From an uncultured Alphaproteobacteria bacterium (GTDB lineage Bacteria > Pseudomonadota > Alphaproteobacteria > SP197), in the NCBI GenBank assembly GCA_958295695.1, contig OY282363.1:496001-560000 (forward strand): a stretch of 64,000 nt of DNA. The letters run 5' to 3'. The notes under the pieces were generated by a model. It did not search any database, had not been told where the DNA came from, and was given only the letters and a program-made list of their open reading frames with translations. A program made the translations under genes and the position numbers. How positions within the stretch are numbered: the first letter of the stretch is position 1; each line of letters opens with the position of its first letter. Positions 26,440 through 35,225 of the stretch are shown one piece after another.

Positions 26440-28517
26440 CGCGCGGCCTCCCCGCGGCGTTCGAGGACGATATGGCCGAAGCCGTCGATGCGGCCGGCGA
26501 AGCCTTCGGTCACGACCGTCGTCGTCTGGCCCTCGGTCACCACGCAAGGGCCGGCGAACCGGGCGCCGGCGGCCATGGCGGCCCGTCGGTAGACGGGAAC
26601 GGCGGCGACCGCGCCGGTACGCGGATCGACCGCGTCGCGGCGGGCCGCCGGCGCGGGGTCGTGGCCGTCGCCGCCGCCGGGACGGCCGTTCGGCCCGGAC
26701 GGCCTTGCCGCCACCACCAGCTTCCAGCCCAGGATCTCGATATCCATCCCCGGCACGCCGCGGCTGAAGAGCCGGGCATACTCGTCGTCGTAGGCTGCCC
26801 GCAACCTGTCCCGCTCGCCGCGGTCGAGCGCCCCGCCGCCGACCGGAACCTCGATCTCGTGGCCCTGGCCCCGGTAGCGCATGAAGCAGCTTCGCCGCTC
26901 GTCCAGCGGCGCGGAGGGCGCGCCCTGGCGGACGACCGCGCGCGCCTCGGCGGCCAGTCGCGCGAAGACGGCGTTGGCCGCCTCGGCGTCGAAGGAGGCG
27001 AGCGTCATGTAGCGGCTGCGAACCGCCTCGTAGGCGATCGCCGCGCGCAGGAAGCCCACGGCCGATCCCACGCCGGGGCTGTTGGGGATCACGACCCGCG
27101 GGATGCGCAGTTTCTCGGCCATGCGGCAGGCGTGCAGCGGGCCCGCGCCGCCGAAGGCGATCATGGCGCGCGCGCGCAGGTCCTTGCCGCGCTCCACCGC
27201 GTGGACCCGCGCCGCGTTCGCCATGGTCTCGTCGATCATCTCGGAGATCCCGGCCGCGCCCTCGACGACGTCGAGGCCGAGGCCGTCGGCCACCTCGCGG
27301 GCGACGGCGGCGCGCGCCGCGTCCACGTCGAGCGTCATGCGCCCGTCGGCGAAATCGTCCGCGTCGAGCCGGCCCAGCACCAGGTCGGCGTCGGTCACGG
27401 TGGGGTCCGCGCCGCCGCGCCCGTAGCAGGCCGGTCCGGGTTCCGCGCCCGCGCTGTCGGGGCCCACGGCGACGCGGCCCAGGCGGTCGAGCCGCGCGAT
27501 CGAGCCGCCTCCCGCGCCGATCTCGATCATCTCGATCACGGGGATGCGCACCGGAAGCCCGCTGCCCTTGACGAAGCGCGCGGCCCGCGCGATCTCGAAG
27601 CTCCGCGCCGTCTGCGGCTCCGCGTCGTCGATCAGGCAGATCTTCGCCGTCGTGCCGCCCATGTCGTAGCTCAGGACCCGCGCCTCGCCCCGCTCGGCCG
27701 CCACCGAGGCCGCGAGGATCGCGCCGCCGCTGGGTCCCGATTCGACGAGCCGGACCGGAAAGCGCAGCGCGGTCTCCAGCGAGCAGACGCCGCCGGCGGA
27801 GGTCATCAGGAGCATGGGTCCGCCGATCCCGGCGGCCTGGAGTTCGCCGTCGAGCGCGGCGAGATAGCGCGCCATGAGCGGCTGGACATAGGCGTTGCAG
27901 GCCGCCGTGGTCAGGCGCTCGTACTCGCGGACCTCCGGGCATACTTCCGACGAGAGCGTGACGTGGAGATCCGGCGCCTCGGCGAGCAGCAGGTCGCGCA
28001 CGCGCCGTTCGTGATCCGGGTTGGCGTAGGCGTGCAGCAGGCCGACGGCGACCGCCTCGACGCCTTCGGACCTCAGGGCGACCGCGACCGGCGCGACCGC
28101 GTCCTCGTCGAGCGGCCTGAGGACCCCGCCGGCGGCGTCGACGCGCTCGGCCACCGGAAACGTCAGACGCCGCGGCACGAGGGGCTCGGGCTTGTCGAGC
28201 CAGATGTCGTACTGGTCGTAGCGGTTCTCGTAGGCCAGCCGCAGCGTGTCGCGGAAGCCCTCGGTGCAGACCAGCGCCGTCACCGCGCCCTTGCGCTCGA
28301 TCAGCGCGTTGGTCGCCAGCGTCGTGCCGTGGATCACGCTCGAGACCCCGGCCGGGCCGACGCCCGCCCGCCGCAGCGCCAGGGCGACGCCCCGCATGAC
28401 GCCCCGTTCGGGCGCGCGGGGCGTGGTCGGGACCTTGGAGGTCTCCAGTCTCCCGTCGTCGAGCTCCAAGGCGATGTCCGTGAAGGTTCCGCCGATATCG
28501 ACCGCAAGACGCGCCAT
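26436..28517 (-). CDS. hyuA: Hydantoinase A/oxoprolinase alpha-subunit family protein
   Basis: The 693-residue protein has the ASKHA nucleotide-binding fold: MARLAVDIGGTFTDIAL (phosphate 1), HGTTLATNALIERKG, SGPSGG, YDMGGTTAKICLI (phosphate 2), MIEIGAGGGSIA and IAFGGAGPLHA. Length and motif order equal HyuA, the ATP-using subunit. The ATG at 28517 starts the conserved first strand. The insertion PNGRPGGGDGHDPAPAARRDA near residue 620 looks like a flexible linker. It is translationally coupled to hyuB. Confidence 0.9.
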   Translation of the reverse strand: MARLAVDIGGTFTDIALELDDGRLETSKVPTTPRAPERGVMRGVALALRRAGVGPAGVSSVIHGTTLATNALIERKGAVTALVCTEGFRDTLRLAYENRYDQYDIWLDKPEPLVPRRLTFPVAERVDAAGGVLRPLDEDAVAPVAVALRSEGVEAVAVGLLHAYANPDHERRVRDLLLAEAPDLHVTLSSEVCPEVREYERLTTAACNAYVQPLMARYLAALDGELQAAGIGGPMLLMTSAGGVCSLETALRFPVRLVESGPSGGAILAASVAAERGEARVLSYDMGGTTAKICLIDDAEPQTARSFEIARAARFVKGSGLPVRIPVIEMIEIGAGGGSIARLDRLGRVAVGPDSAGAEPGPACYGRGGADPTVTDADLVLGRLDADDFADGRMTLDVDAARAAVAREVADGLGLDVVEGAAGISEMIDETMANAARVHAVERGKDLRARAMIAFGGAGPLHACRMAEKLRIPRVVIPNSPGVGSAVGFLRAAIAYEAVRSRYMTLASFDAEAANAVFARLAAEARAVVRQGAPSAPLDERRSCFMRYRGQGHEIEVPVGGGALDRGERDRLRAAYDDEYARLFSRGVPGMDIEILGWKLVVAARPSGPNGRPGGGDGHDPAPAARRDAVDPRTGAVAAVPVYRRAAMAAGARFAGPCVVTEGQTTTVVTEGFAGRIDGFGHIVLERRGEAAR

Positions 28518-28624
28518 CCGGACCCCGCCGCCAGACCGTGCGGCGAACCCTGCCAGCGCCCGAATCCGCCGACAACCGGAAATCGCGGCGACGGCGGGGC
28601 CATCGCATCGCGCCGGGGCCCGCC

Positions 28625-28660
28625 CTTCCCTCGCTCCGAGCCTGTCGAAGGGCCGCCGCC
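28625..28660. repeat. Partial copy of the dispersed intergenic repeat
   Basis: CGCTCCGAGCCTGTCGAAGG followed by GCCGCC matches the left part of the units near 24635 and 62355. It lies in the gap between hyuA and the ArsC/Spx-like gene. Confidence 0.45.
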
Positions 28661-28663
28661 GGA

Positions 28664-29014
28664 CTATCCGCGGGCGGCGAGTTGCCGCTTCCGGGCGTCC
28701 CCGAAGCCCACTAGGCGCCGGCCGCCCGTGTCGAAGACGGGCCGTTTCGCGAGCGCGGGATGTTCCAGGATCAAGGCGGCGGCCCTGGCGTCGTCGAGGT
28801 CCGCCTTGGCGTCGTCGGGCAGGCCGCGCCATGTCGTTCCGCGCCGGTTGACCAGCGCCTCGTGGCCCAGTTCCTCCAGCCAGGCCGCGACGGTCCCGCG
28901 ATCCAGGCCGTCGGCGCGCAGGTCGTGGAAGCGGTGGGCGAGGCCCTCGGCCCGGAGCCAGGCCAGGGCCTTCCGGCAGGCGCCGCAGGTCTTGAGACCG
29001 TAGACGACGATCAT
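28664..29014 (-). CDS. ArsC/Spx-family thioredoxin-fold protein (YffB-like)
   Basis: The 116-residue protein opens MIVVYGLKTCGACRKALAWL, with a CxxC (Cys10 and Cys13) where YffB/Spx-like proteins have one or two cysteines. It then shows DLRADGLDRGTVAAWLEELG, LVNRRGTTWRGL and LAKRPVFDTGGRRLVGF, the ArsC-family blocks. Classical arsenate reductases have three arginines around a single cysteine, so this is more likely a glutathione-dependent thiol reductase-like member than a true ArsC. It is about 26 kb away from arsR-arsI and not part of it. The gene downstream of the unknown gene at 29027 is 12 bp away, so the two may be cotranscribed. Confidence 0.82.
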   Translation of the reverse strand: MIVVYGLKTCGACRKALAWLRAEGLAHRFHDLRADGLDRGTVAAWLEELGHEALVNRRGTTWRGLPDDAKADLDDARAAALILEHPALAKRPVFDTGGRRLVGFGDARKRQLAARG

Positions 29015-29026
29015 GGCGCGGCTCCT

Positions 29027-29782
29027 TCAGCGGTTCGCGGCGGTCCCCGCCACGCCGAACCGGTCCGCGAGGGCGGGCCAACCGGGATCGTCGCCGGGGA
29101 CGTGCATGGTAAGGCACGGTGGCCGGTTCGCGGGCAGGACGAGGCGGCGGTCGTGGACGCCGCCGTCGAGCAGGCCGGGAAGCAGGTGCGTGTGCGGGCC
29201 TTCCGGCGTCGCCGTCCGCGCGATCGGCTGGATCACGTGGATCTCCGCCAGCGCCGAACGGAACAGGCGCGGCGGGCTCGCCTCGACCAGCGCCGCCAGC
29301 GCCGGATGGTGGGCGCCGACGAGCCGTTCGCCCTCGGCGCCGCGCAGGGTCGCCGCGAGGGAGGCGTCATCGACCGCGACCATCGCGTCGAGCGTCGGCG
29401 CGCCGACGCCGATGTCGAACAGCGTCCGGCCGTTCCACGCGCCGGCCTCGCGCAGCACGCTACGGCCGGCCATGGCGGCCCGGTCGGCGGGCAGGCAGAA
29501 GAGCACGCCGCGGACGCGGCGGCCGGCGCGGCGGCTGGGAAGGTCGTAGGGCAACGGCTGGACGCCGGCGGCGAGGCCGATCCGGATCGCGCCGCCGGAG
29601 CAGCGCCCGGCCAGGACATCCGCGCGGTCGTCCCAGGCCACCGGCTCGCCGGGCATGGGATGGAACTCGGCGACCGCGCCCGGAACGCCCACGCTGAACG
29701 ACACGCCGGGCCGGTCCCGCCAGCGGCGGATCAGCGCGCCCAACTCCTCGCGTCCGGGGCCCGCCCGGGGTTCGTGCTCCAT
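29027..29782 (-). CDS. Conserved protein of unknown function
   Basis: I do not recognise a domain in this 251-residue protein. It has no signal peptide or membrane segment. Distinctive stretches are WNGRTLFDIGVGAPTLDAMV (about residues 116-135), IHVIQPIARTATPEGPHTHLLP and MHVPGDDPGWPALADRFG near the end. The PHTHL stretch with two histidines could bind a metal, but this is only a guess. Composition and codon use match neighbouring genes, so it is very probably real. It overlaps nothing and precedes the ArsC-like gene by 12 bp on the same strand; the next gene upstream is divergent. Confidence 0.65.
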   Translation of the reverse strand: MEHEPRAGPGREELGALIRRWRDRPGVSFSVGVPGAVAEFHPMPGEPVAWDDRADVLAGRCSGGAIRIGLAAGVQPLPYDLPSRRAGRRVRGVLFCLPADRAAMAGRSVLREAGAWNGRTLFDIGVGAPTLDAMVAVDDASLAATLRGAEGERLVGAHHPALAALVEASPPRLFRSALAEIHVIQPIARTATPEGPHTHLLPGLLDGGVHDRRLVLPANRPPCLTMHVPGDDPGWPALADRFGVAGTAANR

Positions 29783-29850
29783 GGCGCGAGCCTAGACCGG
29801 CCGCGCCGGAACCTGCTAGAGGTTCCCCGCGACCACCGGGAGGCGCCGCC

Positions 29851-30918
29851 ATGGCCGAGACCTACCTGCGGCCGGTCGAGCACCCTTCGGCGTGGACCTC
29901 GGCGGGGCTCGGCTCGCTCGACGCCATCGGGGTCTCCTGGGAGCGGCGGCACATCGACGCGCTGGAGGAGGCCTACGAGGGGGTCGCCGCCGCCGGCCTC
30001 TCGCTCGACCGGATCGAGCGCGAGCACTTCCCCCTGCCCGCGATCGCGGACGACCTCAGGGCCCTCTACGAGGAGATCATGTGGGGCCGCGGCATCGTGC
30101 TGGTCGACCGGCTGCCGGTCGAGGACTGGCCGCTCGAGAAGACCGAGATCGTCTACTGGGGTATCGGCGCGCATCTGGGCAAGGGCCGGTCGCAGTCGGC
30201 GATGGGCGACAGGCTCGGCCATGTCGTCAACGTCGGCGGCAAGGACCACAAGGAACGCGCCTACCGCAACTCGCTGCCGCTCACGCTGCACACGGACGCC
30301 TGCGACATCCTGGGCATGCTCTCGATCCGCAAGGGTTCGTCGGGCGGCGAATCCCAGTACGCCAGCGCGCTCGCGGTCCACAACGCGATCCTCCGGGAGA
30401 AGCCCGAACATCTGGGCCCGCTCTACCGCGGCTTCCGCTATCACCGCTTCGGCGAGGAGGGGCCCGGCGAGGCGCCCGTCACCGGACACCGCGTCCCGGT
30501 GCTGTCGGAACGGGACGGCCATGTCACCTGCCGCTACGTCGCGGGCTACATCTACATGGCCTGCGAGGAGCTGGGCGAGGAGCTCTCGGACGAGGAGCGC
30601 GCCGCGCTCGCCTACTTCGACGACGTCGCGGCGAGGCCCGAGGTGAAGCTCGAGTTCATGATGGAGCCGGGCTGGATGCTGCTCTGCAACAACCACACCA
30701 CGCTCCACGCCCGCGCCGGCTTCGACGACGAGCCCGGCGCGGACACGGGCCGCATGCTGCTCCGCCTCTGGCTCACGGCGCGCGAAGGCGAGCGCCGGCC
30801 GATCGACCGGGCGATCGAGATCTACCGGTCCGACGGCATCGACCCGCAAAACCGGCCCGACACCCGTTATCGCGGCGACGCCACGGACGTGCTGAAGCCC
30901 GGCGTCCTCAAGTACTAG
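29851..30918 (+). CDS. TauD/TfdA-family 2-oxoglutarate-dependent dioxygenase
   Basis: The 355-residue protein has the Fe(II) ligands in SLPLTLHTDACDILGM (HxD) and NNHTTLHARAGF (His), plus the 2-oxoglutarate arginine in GRMLLRLWLTAREGE. These are the TauD/TfdA and gamma-butyrobetaine-hydroxylase-like signatures. It would hydroxylate and cleave a sulfonate, phenoxyacid or quaternary amine. A GGGAGG ribosome-binding site precedes the ATG. An MFS gene follows 41 bp downstream on the same strand and may import the substrate. Confidence 0.87.
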   Translation: MAETYLRPVEHPSAWTSAGLGSLDAIGVSWERRHIDALEEAYEGVAAAGLSLDRIEREHFPLPAIADDLRALYEEIMWGRGIVLVDRLPVEDWPLEKTEIVYWGIGAHLGKGRSQSAMGDRLGHVVNVGGKDHKERAYRNSLPLTLHTDACDILGMLSIRKGSSGGESQYASALAVHNAILREKPEHLGPLYRGFRYHRFGEEGPGEAPVTGHRVPVLSERDGHVTCRYVAGYIYMACEELGEELSDEERAALAYFDDVAARPEVKLEFMMEPGWMLLCNNHTTLHARAGFDDEPGADTGRMLLRLWLTAREGERRPIDRAIEIYRSDGIDPQNRPDTRYRGDATDVLKPGVLKY

Positions 30919-30959
30919 AGCCGCTCGACACGCGCCCCCGAAACCGCGCCGGTTCCCCG

Positions 30960-32207
30960 ATGATCCGCCGTCTGCGTTCCCTGGACGACCGCCGCTACGC
31001 CTGGGTGGTGGTGGCCGCGTCCTTCCTGATGCTGGTGATCGGCAACGGGGCGCTGTTCCTTCTGGTCGTCGCCATGAAGGACATCGCGGCGAGCTTCGAC
31101 TGGCCGCGCACCGTGCCGTCGACGGCCTACTCGCTGCAGTTCATCGGCGGAGGTCTGGGCGGCGTCGCCATGGGCTGGTGGCTCGACAGGACGGGCATGG
31201 GCCGTCCCGCGTTGGTGGGCGCCCTCATGATCGGCGCGGGCGCGATACTGGTCAGCATCGTCGACAGCGCCTGGCAGTTCCTCACGGTCTACGGCCTCGT
31301 CATCGGGCTCTTCGGCAACGCGGCGCTGTTCTCGCCGCTGGTCGCGAACGTCACGCGCTGGTTCGCGCGCTACCGCGGCGTCGCCGTCGGTCTGGTCACG
31401 GCCGGCCAGAGCGTGGCGGGCGCCGCTTGGCCGCCGCTCTTCGAATACGGCCTGGGCGCGATCGGCTGGCGCGACACCTATCTGGTCTACGGCCTGTTCG
31501 GCGTCGCCGCGATGACGCCGCTGTCGTTTCTCCTGCGCCGTCCGCCTCCGCCTCCGCGTCCGGCCCCGGGCGCGTCCGGGGCCGCGGTCGTCGGCCTGAA
31601 CGTTTCCCTCCCGCGCCTCCGGCCCGGCGCGCTCATGGCGCTCCTGTGCGCGGCGATCTTCGGCTGCTGCGTCGCCATGTCCCTGCCGCTCGCCCATCTC
31701 AAGTCGCACGCCACCGACATCGGCATCGCGCCGATGCAGGCGGCCACCGTGCTCTCGGTCCTGCTGGCGGGGAGCTTCCTGGCCCGGGCCGTCGCGTCCG
31801 GCCTCATGATCGAATGGATCGGCGGCCTCAGGACCCTCTTCCTGTTCTCGTTGCTGCAGGCCGCGACGCTCGGCCTGCTTCCCTTCGCGGAGGGTCTCGG
31901 GACCGTCCTCGCGCTCGCCGCCGCGTTCGGGTTCGGCTACGGCGGCATCGCGCCCGCCTATCCGGTCATCGTGCGCGAGTTCCTGTCCGAACGCTGGGCC
32001 GGCCGCGGCCTGGGCGTCGTCATCCTCTTCGGCACCTTCGGCATGGCGGCGGGCGGCTGGATCGGCGGCGTCGGCTTCGACACGACCGGCGGCTACCGCT
32101 GGCCGTTCCTGATCGGGGTCGCCTTCAACGCGGTCAACCTCGGCGTCGTCGCCTATCTGATCGGCGCCGCGCGCGGGCCCGCCCCGGCCCTCGCGGTCGC
32201 GCGCTGA
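30960..32207 (+). CDS. Major facilitator superfamily transporter (oxalate/formate- or monocarboxylate-like)
   Basis: The 415-residue protein has about 12 transmembrane segments. The loop between helices 2 and 3 is GWWLDRTGMGRPALVG, an MFS motif A variant; RYRGVAVGLVTAGQSVAGAAWPPLFEYG follows helix 4. The pattern is that of the OFA/monocarboxylate subgroup. It follows the TauD-like gene, so transport of the oxygenase substrate is a reasonable inference. The ATG at 30960 starts a short basic N-terminus (MIRRLRSLDDRRYAW) before helix 1. Confidence 0.85.
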   Translation: MIRRLRSLDDRRYAWVVVAASFLMLVIGNGALFLLVVAMKDIAASFDWPRTVPSTAYSLQFIGGGLGGVAMGWWLDRTGMGRPALVGALMIGAGAILVSIVDSAWQFLTVYGLVIGLFGNAALFSPLVANVTRWFARYRGVAVGLVTAGQSVAGAAWPPLFEYGLGAIGWRDTYLVYGLFGVAAMTPLSFLLRRPPPPPRPAPGASGAAVVGLNVSLPRLRPGALMALLCAAIFGCCVAMSLPLAHLKSHATDIGIAPMQAATVLSVLLAGSFLARAVASGLMIEWIGGLRTLFLFSLLQAATLGLLPFAEGLGTVLALAAAFGFGYGGIAPAYPVIVREFLSERWAGRGLGVVILFGTFGMAAGGWIGGVGFDTTGGYRWPFLIGVAFNAVNLGVVAYLIGAARGPAPALAVAR

Positions 32208-32212
32208 CCGGC

Positions 32213-33379
32213 CTACGCCGGCGTCTCCAGATCGCGGGCGCCCGCGCCGGCCAGCATCTCGACGCCGTCGCCGGCCAGCAGCCAGGTGCCGCCGAGGACG
32301 ACGCCCCGGCCCGAGCCCGGCGGCGTGACGCAGGCGTGCAGCACGAAGGTCATCCCCGGCTCGAGACGCCGGTCGACGCCGCGGACGATCCGCAGGGTTT
32401 CGAGCCAGATCGGCGGATAGGCGATCCCGACGCCGTAGCCGAACCGCATCATGGCGGCGTCGGCGAGTCCCGCCCGGCGGAGGGGCTCCAGGGAGGCGTC
32501 CTCCACCTCTCCGGCCGGAGCGCCGGGCCGGACGGCCGCGACGCCGGCCTCGAGGGACCGCCGCGCCAGGCGATAGAGGTCGCGAGCCTCGCCGCCCGGT
32601 TCTCCCGCCGCCATGGTGGCGATCGCGACCGCGTGGTAGCGCCGGTCGACGCCGGCGAACTCGGCGTGCACGAGGTCGCCGGGCTCGATCGCGCGGTCGC
32701 GCGGCGTCGCATGTCCGCCCTCGCTGCGCCCGCCCGAGGCCAGTTCGACCGGAATGGCCCAGTAGTCGGAGCCCGCCCGCCGCACCGCCGCCTCGATCCC
32801 GGCCGCGAGCGCGGTCTCCGACACGCCGGGCCGGAGGCTCCGCCGCATGGCCGCGAGCCCGGCCTCGGCGCGGGCCGCCGCCCGGCGCATGCGGGCGAGC
32901 TCGGCGGGCGACTTGATCCGGCGCAGGTCGCCCAGGAGCTCGGTCGCGTCGGCCAGAGACGACGGCGCGAGCGCGCGCTCCAGCCGGCGGCCCCAGTCCC
33001 AGGTCAGCGCGCGGGACTGCGCCTCGACGCCCAGGGCCCGGCCGGCCAGGCCCTTGTCCTCGACCGCTTCGGCGATCGTCGCGGCGGGATCGTCCAGGTG
33101 CAGGCGGTAGGCGCGGATGTCGTCGAGCCAAGCCGTCTCCCGCGCCAGGGGCAGGTCGACATCGCGCACGACCAGCGTCGGCTCGTCGTCGTCCGCGCCG
33201 AAGACGACGGCCTGGAGGCTGTTGACGCCGACCCAGGAATCGTAGCCGAAGAAGTAGTAATGGTGCTCGGGCGCGACGGACACGCAGCCCGCCAGCCCGG
33301 CCTCTCTCAGCGCGGCGCGGGCCGACGCCAGACGGGCGCGGTGCTCGGCTTGCGGAAAGGCGGCGAAGGACGGGGGCAC
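32213..33379 (-). CDS. M24-family (creatinase/prolidase fold) protein lacking canonical metal ligands
   Basis: The 388-residue protein has a creatinase N-terminal domain (EHHYYFFGYDSWVGVNSLQAVV) and an M24 pita-bread domain (LLGDLRRIKSPAELARMRRAAARAEAGLAAM, then GDLVHAEFAGVDRRYHA, FGYGVGIAYPPIW, LEPGMTFVLHACV). The five metal ligands of aminopeptidases are not in place: the DxG region reads HAEFA, the GHGIG His position reads GVGIA, and the two glutamates are replaced. Creatinase and ectoine hydrolase (DoeA) are metal-free relatives with the same YPP-W motif, so a small amidine or amide hydrolase is more likely than a peptidase. Confidence 0.75.
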   Translation of the reverse strand: MPPSFAAFPQAEHRARLASARAALREAGLAGCVSVAPEHHYYFFGYDSWVGVNSLQAVVFGADDDEPTLVVRDVDLPLARETAWLDDIRAYRLHLDDPAATIAEAVEDKGLAGRALGVEAQSRALTWDWGRRLERALAPSSLADATELLGDLRRIKSPAELARMRRAAARAEAGLAAMRRSLRPGVSETALAAGIEAAVRRAGSDYWAIPVELASGGRSEGGHATPRDRAIEPGDLVHAEFAGVDRRYHAVAIATMAAGEPGGEARDLYRLARRSLEAGVAAVRPGAPAGEVEDASLEPLRRAGLADAAMMRFGYGVGIAYPPIWLETLRIVRGVDRRLEPGMTFVLHACVTPPGSGRGVVLGGTWLLAGDGVEMLAGAGARDLETPA

Positions 33380-33484
33380 GGGCGTCTCCGAGCGGACGAT
33401 GGACCGGACGTCACCCTATCCGCCCCCGCCCGCCCTGGCGAACGATCCGCGCCACGGAGCCGTCGCATTCGGGATCTGGCGGGT

Positions 33485-33580
33485 CGCCCTGTCCCTTTTC
33501 CCTCACCTCGAGACGCGACGAAGCCGCCCGCCGAGGGGGACGCCCCCTGTCGGGAGCGCCTCGGGGTGGGGAGAGGAGTC
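33485..33580. repeat. Divergent copy of the intergenic repeat
   Basis: CCCTCACCTCGAGACGCGACG is followed by a GC-rich palindrome with GGGGGACGCCCCC and then GCGCCTCGGGGTGGGGAGAG. The flanking motifs match the CCCTCAxCCCGAGG and CCCGGGGTGAGGG ends of the units at 23140 and 24625. The 345-bp gap 33380-33724 has no gene. Confidence 0.45.
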
Positions 33581-33724
33581 GGCCCCGGTCGAACGCGATG
33601 GCCTTGGGGCCGTTCGCCGCGCCTTGCCTCGATGGCCCCGGCGGCTACGATCCCCGGCGTTTCGACGGACACCGGCGCGCCCCGACGCGCCATGGCATGG
33701 GGCGCGACGCCGGGAGGGACGCGC

Positions 33725-34161
33725 GTGGACGGGACGAAGCACTCCGGGGGCCGCCCGTGCGGTGCGATTCGCTACGAGATGCGCCGGCCGCCGAGGTTCC
33801 CGGCCCCGCGCCACTGCCGCGTGCGCCAGCAATGGACGGGCGGCGCCATGCCGGGAACGGCGGCGTTCGACCGGGACGCCCTGGCGTTCACGGCCGGCGA
33901 ACCCAGGGTCCACCGGTCGTCCGGGGTTTGCGAACGGGGCTTCCGCGGCGACCGCGGCGGTTCGCCGTTCACCCGCCCTGCGTCCACTACGGCGCGGAAG
34001 GCGAGCTCTCCCGGATGCGGCGCGACGACGGGTTCGCCCGCGTCCGCATTGACACCGACGATCCGGCCGGCCAAAACGCGCTCCTCGAGGACATGCCGCG
34101 GCGCGCCGTGAGGCCGGCCCGCGGCGCCGACATCGAACCCGGAGACAGGCGCGTCCCATGA
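33725..34161 (+). pseudogene. Decayed GFA (glutathione-dependent formaldehyde-activating-like) gene
   Basis: From GTG 33725, preceded by GGGAGGG, the frame reads GRPCGAIRYEMRRPP, PRHCRVRQQWTGGAMPG, FDRDALAFTAGEPRVHRSS and RGFRGDRGGSPFT, the order of a GFA domain. The zinc cysteines are mostly gone: CxCG has become RPCG, HCxxC has become HCRVR, and FCxxCG has become FRGDRG. After about 33975 the frame is no longer GFA-like. Two intact GFA genes lie at 52012 and 52433. The remnant ends against the start of the CmcJ/NvfI-like gene at 34158. Confidence 0.72.
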
Positions 34162-35195
34162 ACCAGCCACACCTGCGGGCCGCCGCGGCGGCGCCCCGCG
34201 ACCGCTCCGCCGGAGATCCTGCGCGGACCCCCGGCCTCGTCAGCTACATGGCGCCGGAGGCCGAGTCGTCGCTCCACCGCAACGGCAAGGTGTTCACCCG
34301 GCGCGACCGCGACGGCAACGACGCTGGCTTCGAGGGCGTCGTCACCGAGGAGCGGACGGTCGCGGTCGGCGACGCGCGGGCGCTGGAGGGCGGACGGCGG
34401 CGCACCCTCGACATCCACGGTTTCGAGTTGCTGGACCGGCCCCTCGCGGACCCCGGCCTCGATTTCTACGACCACGACCGGGTGGTCCGGGACTACTATG
34501 GCGAATGCGAGGCGGTCCTGCGCGAGGCCACGGGCGCGGCCCGCGTCCGGGCCTTCGACCACAACATCCGCTCGACCGCGGGCAACGAGGGCGGTCGGCG
34601 CATCAGGGGCGGGCAGCAGGTCCAGGCGCCGGCCCATCTCGTCCACGGCGACTACACGCTGACCAGCGGCCCGCAACGCCTGCGCGACCTCGCCGGGCCG
34701 CCCGGCGCCAACGACACCCTGCGGTCCGTCCTGGCCGAGAGCGCGGCCCCGGTCGACCGGGCGGCGGTCGACCGGGCCCTGGCGCCGGGCGGCCGGTTCG
34801 CGATCGTCAACGTCTGGCGCAACATCGACACGGAGCCGGTGGCGAGCGAGCCGCTCGCCCTGTGCGACGGCCAGACCGTCGAACCCGGGGAGCTGGTGGT
34901 CTTCGAGATCCGCTACCGCGACCGGACCGGCGAGAACTACTTCGCCAAGCACGCGCCCCGGCACGGCTGGTGGTGGTATCCGGCGATGACCCGGAACGAG
35001 GCGCTGCTCATCAAGCAGTGGGACTCCGCCGGCGGGCTCGCGCGCTCGGGCGGGGCGCGGGGCGACGCGAACCCCGGCGGGGACCGGGGGCCCTGCACCT
35101 TCAGCTTCCACACCGCCTTCAGGGACCCCGCCACGCCGCCCGGCGCGCGCGACCGCCAGAGCATCGAGGTGCGCTGCGTCCTGCTCTACGGCTGA
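34158..35195 (+). CDS. CmcJ/NvfI-family oxidoreductase
   Basis: The 345-residue protein shows the family layout: VRAFDHNIRS, PAHLVHGDYTLTSGPQRL, FAIVNVWRNIDTEPVASEPLALCD, FEIRYRDRTGENYFAKHAP, HGWWWYPAMTRNEALLIKQWDS and FSFHTAFRDP. This family includes CmcJ of cephamycin methoxylation and fungal NvfI/AsaB-like proteins; several are Fe(II)/2-oxoglutarate enzymes. His in the HGDY motif, equivalent to HxDY, and a later histidine (FHTAF) may bind iron. A GGAG site precedes the ATG. An SDR gene follows after 30 bp. Confidence 0.82.
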   Translation: MNQPHLRAAAAAPRDRSAGDPARTPGLVSYMAPEAESSLHRNGKVFTRRDRDGNDAGFEGVVTEERTVAVGDARALEGGRRRTLDIHGFELLDRPLADPGLDFYDHDRVVRDYYGECEAVLREATGAARVRAFDHNIRSTAGNEGGRRIRGGQQVQAPAHLVHGDYTLTSGPQRLRDLAGPPGANDTLRSVLAESAAPVDRAAVDRALAPGGRFAIVNVWRNIDTEPVASEPLALCDGQTVEPGELVVFEIRYRDRTGENYFAKHAPRHGWWWYPAMTRNEALLIKQWDSAGGLARSGGARGDANPGGDRGPCTFSFHTAFRDPATPPGARDRQSIEVRCVLLYG

Positions 35196-35225
35196 GCGGG
35201 ACGCCCGGAGACCCGGAGGACGGCC

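Noticed and set aside
22990-26592. Long overlapping frames opposite the MFS and hydantoinase genes
   Set aside because: Shadow frames of GC-rich coding DNA; the genes on the other strand have clear signatures.
28664-29014. Arsenate reductase working with arsR-arsI
   Set aside because: The protein has the YffB-like CxxC and lies 26 kb away; a role in arsenic metabolism is not supported.
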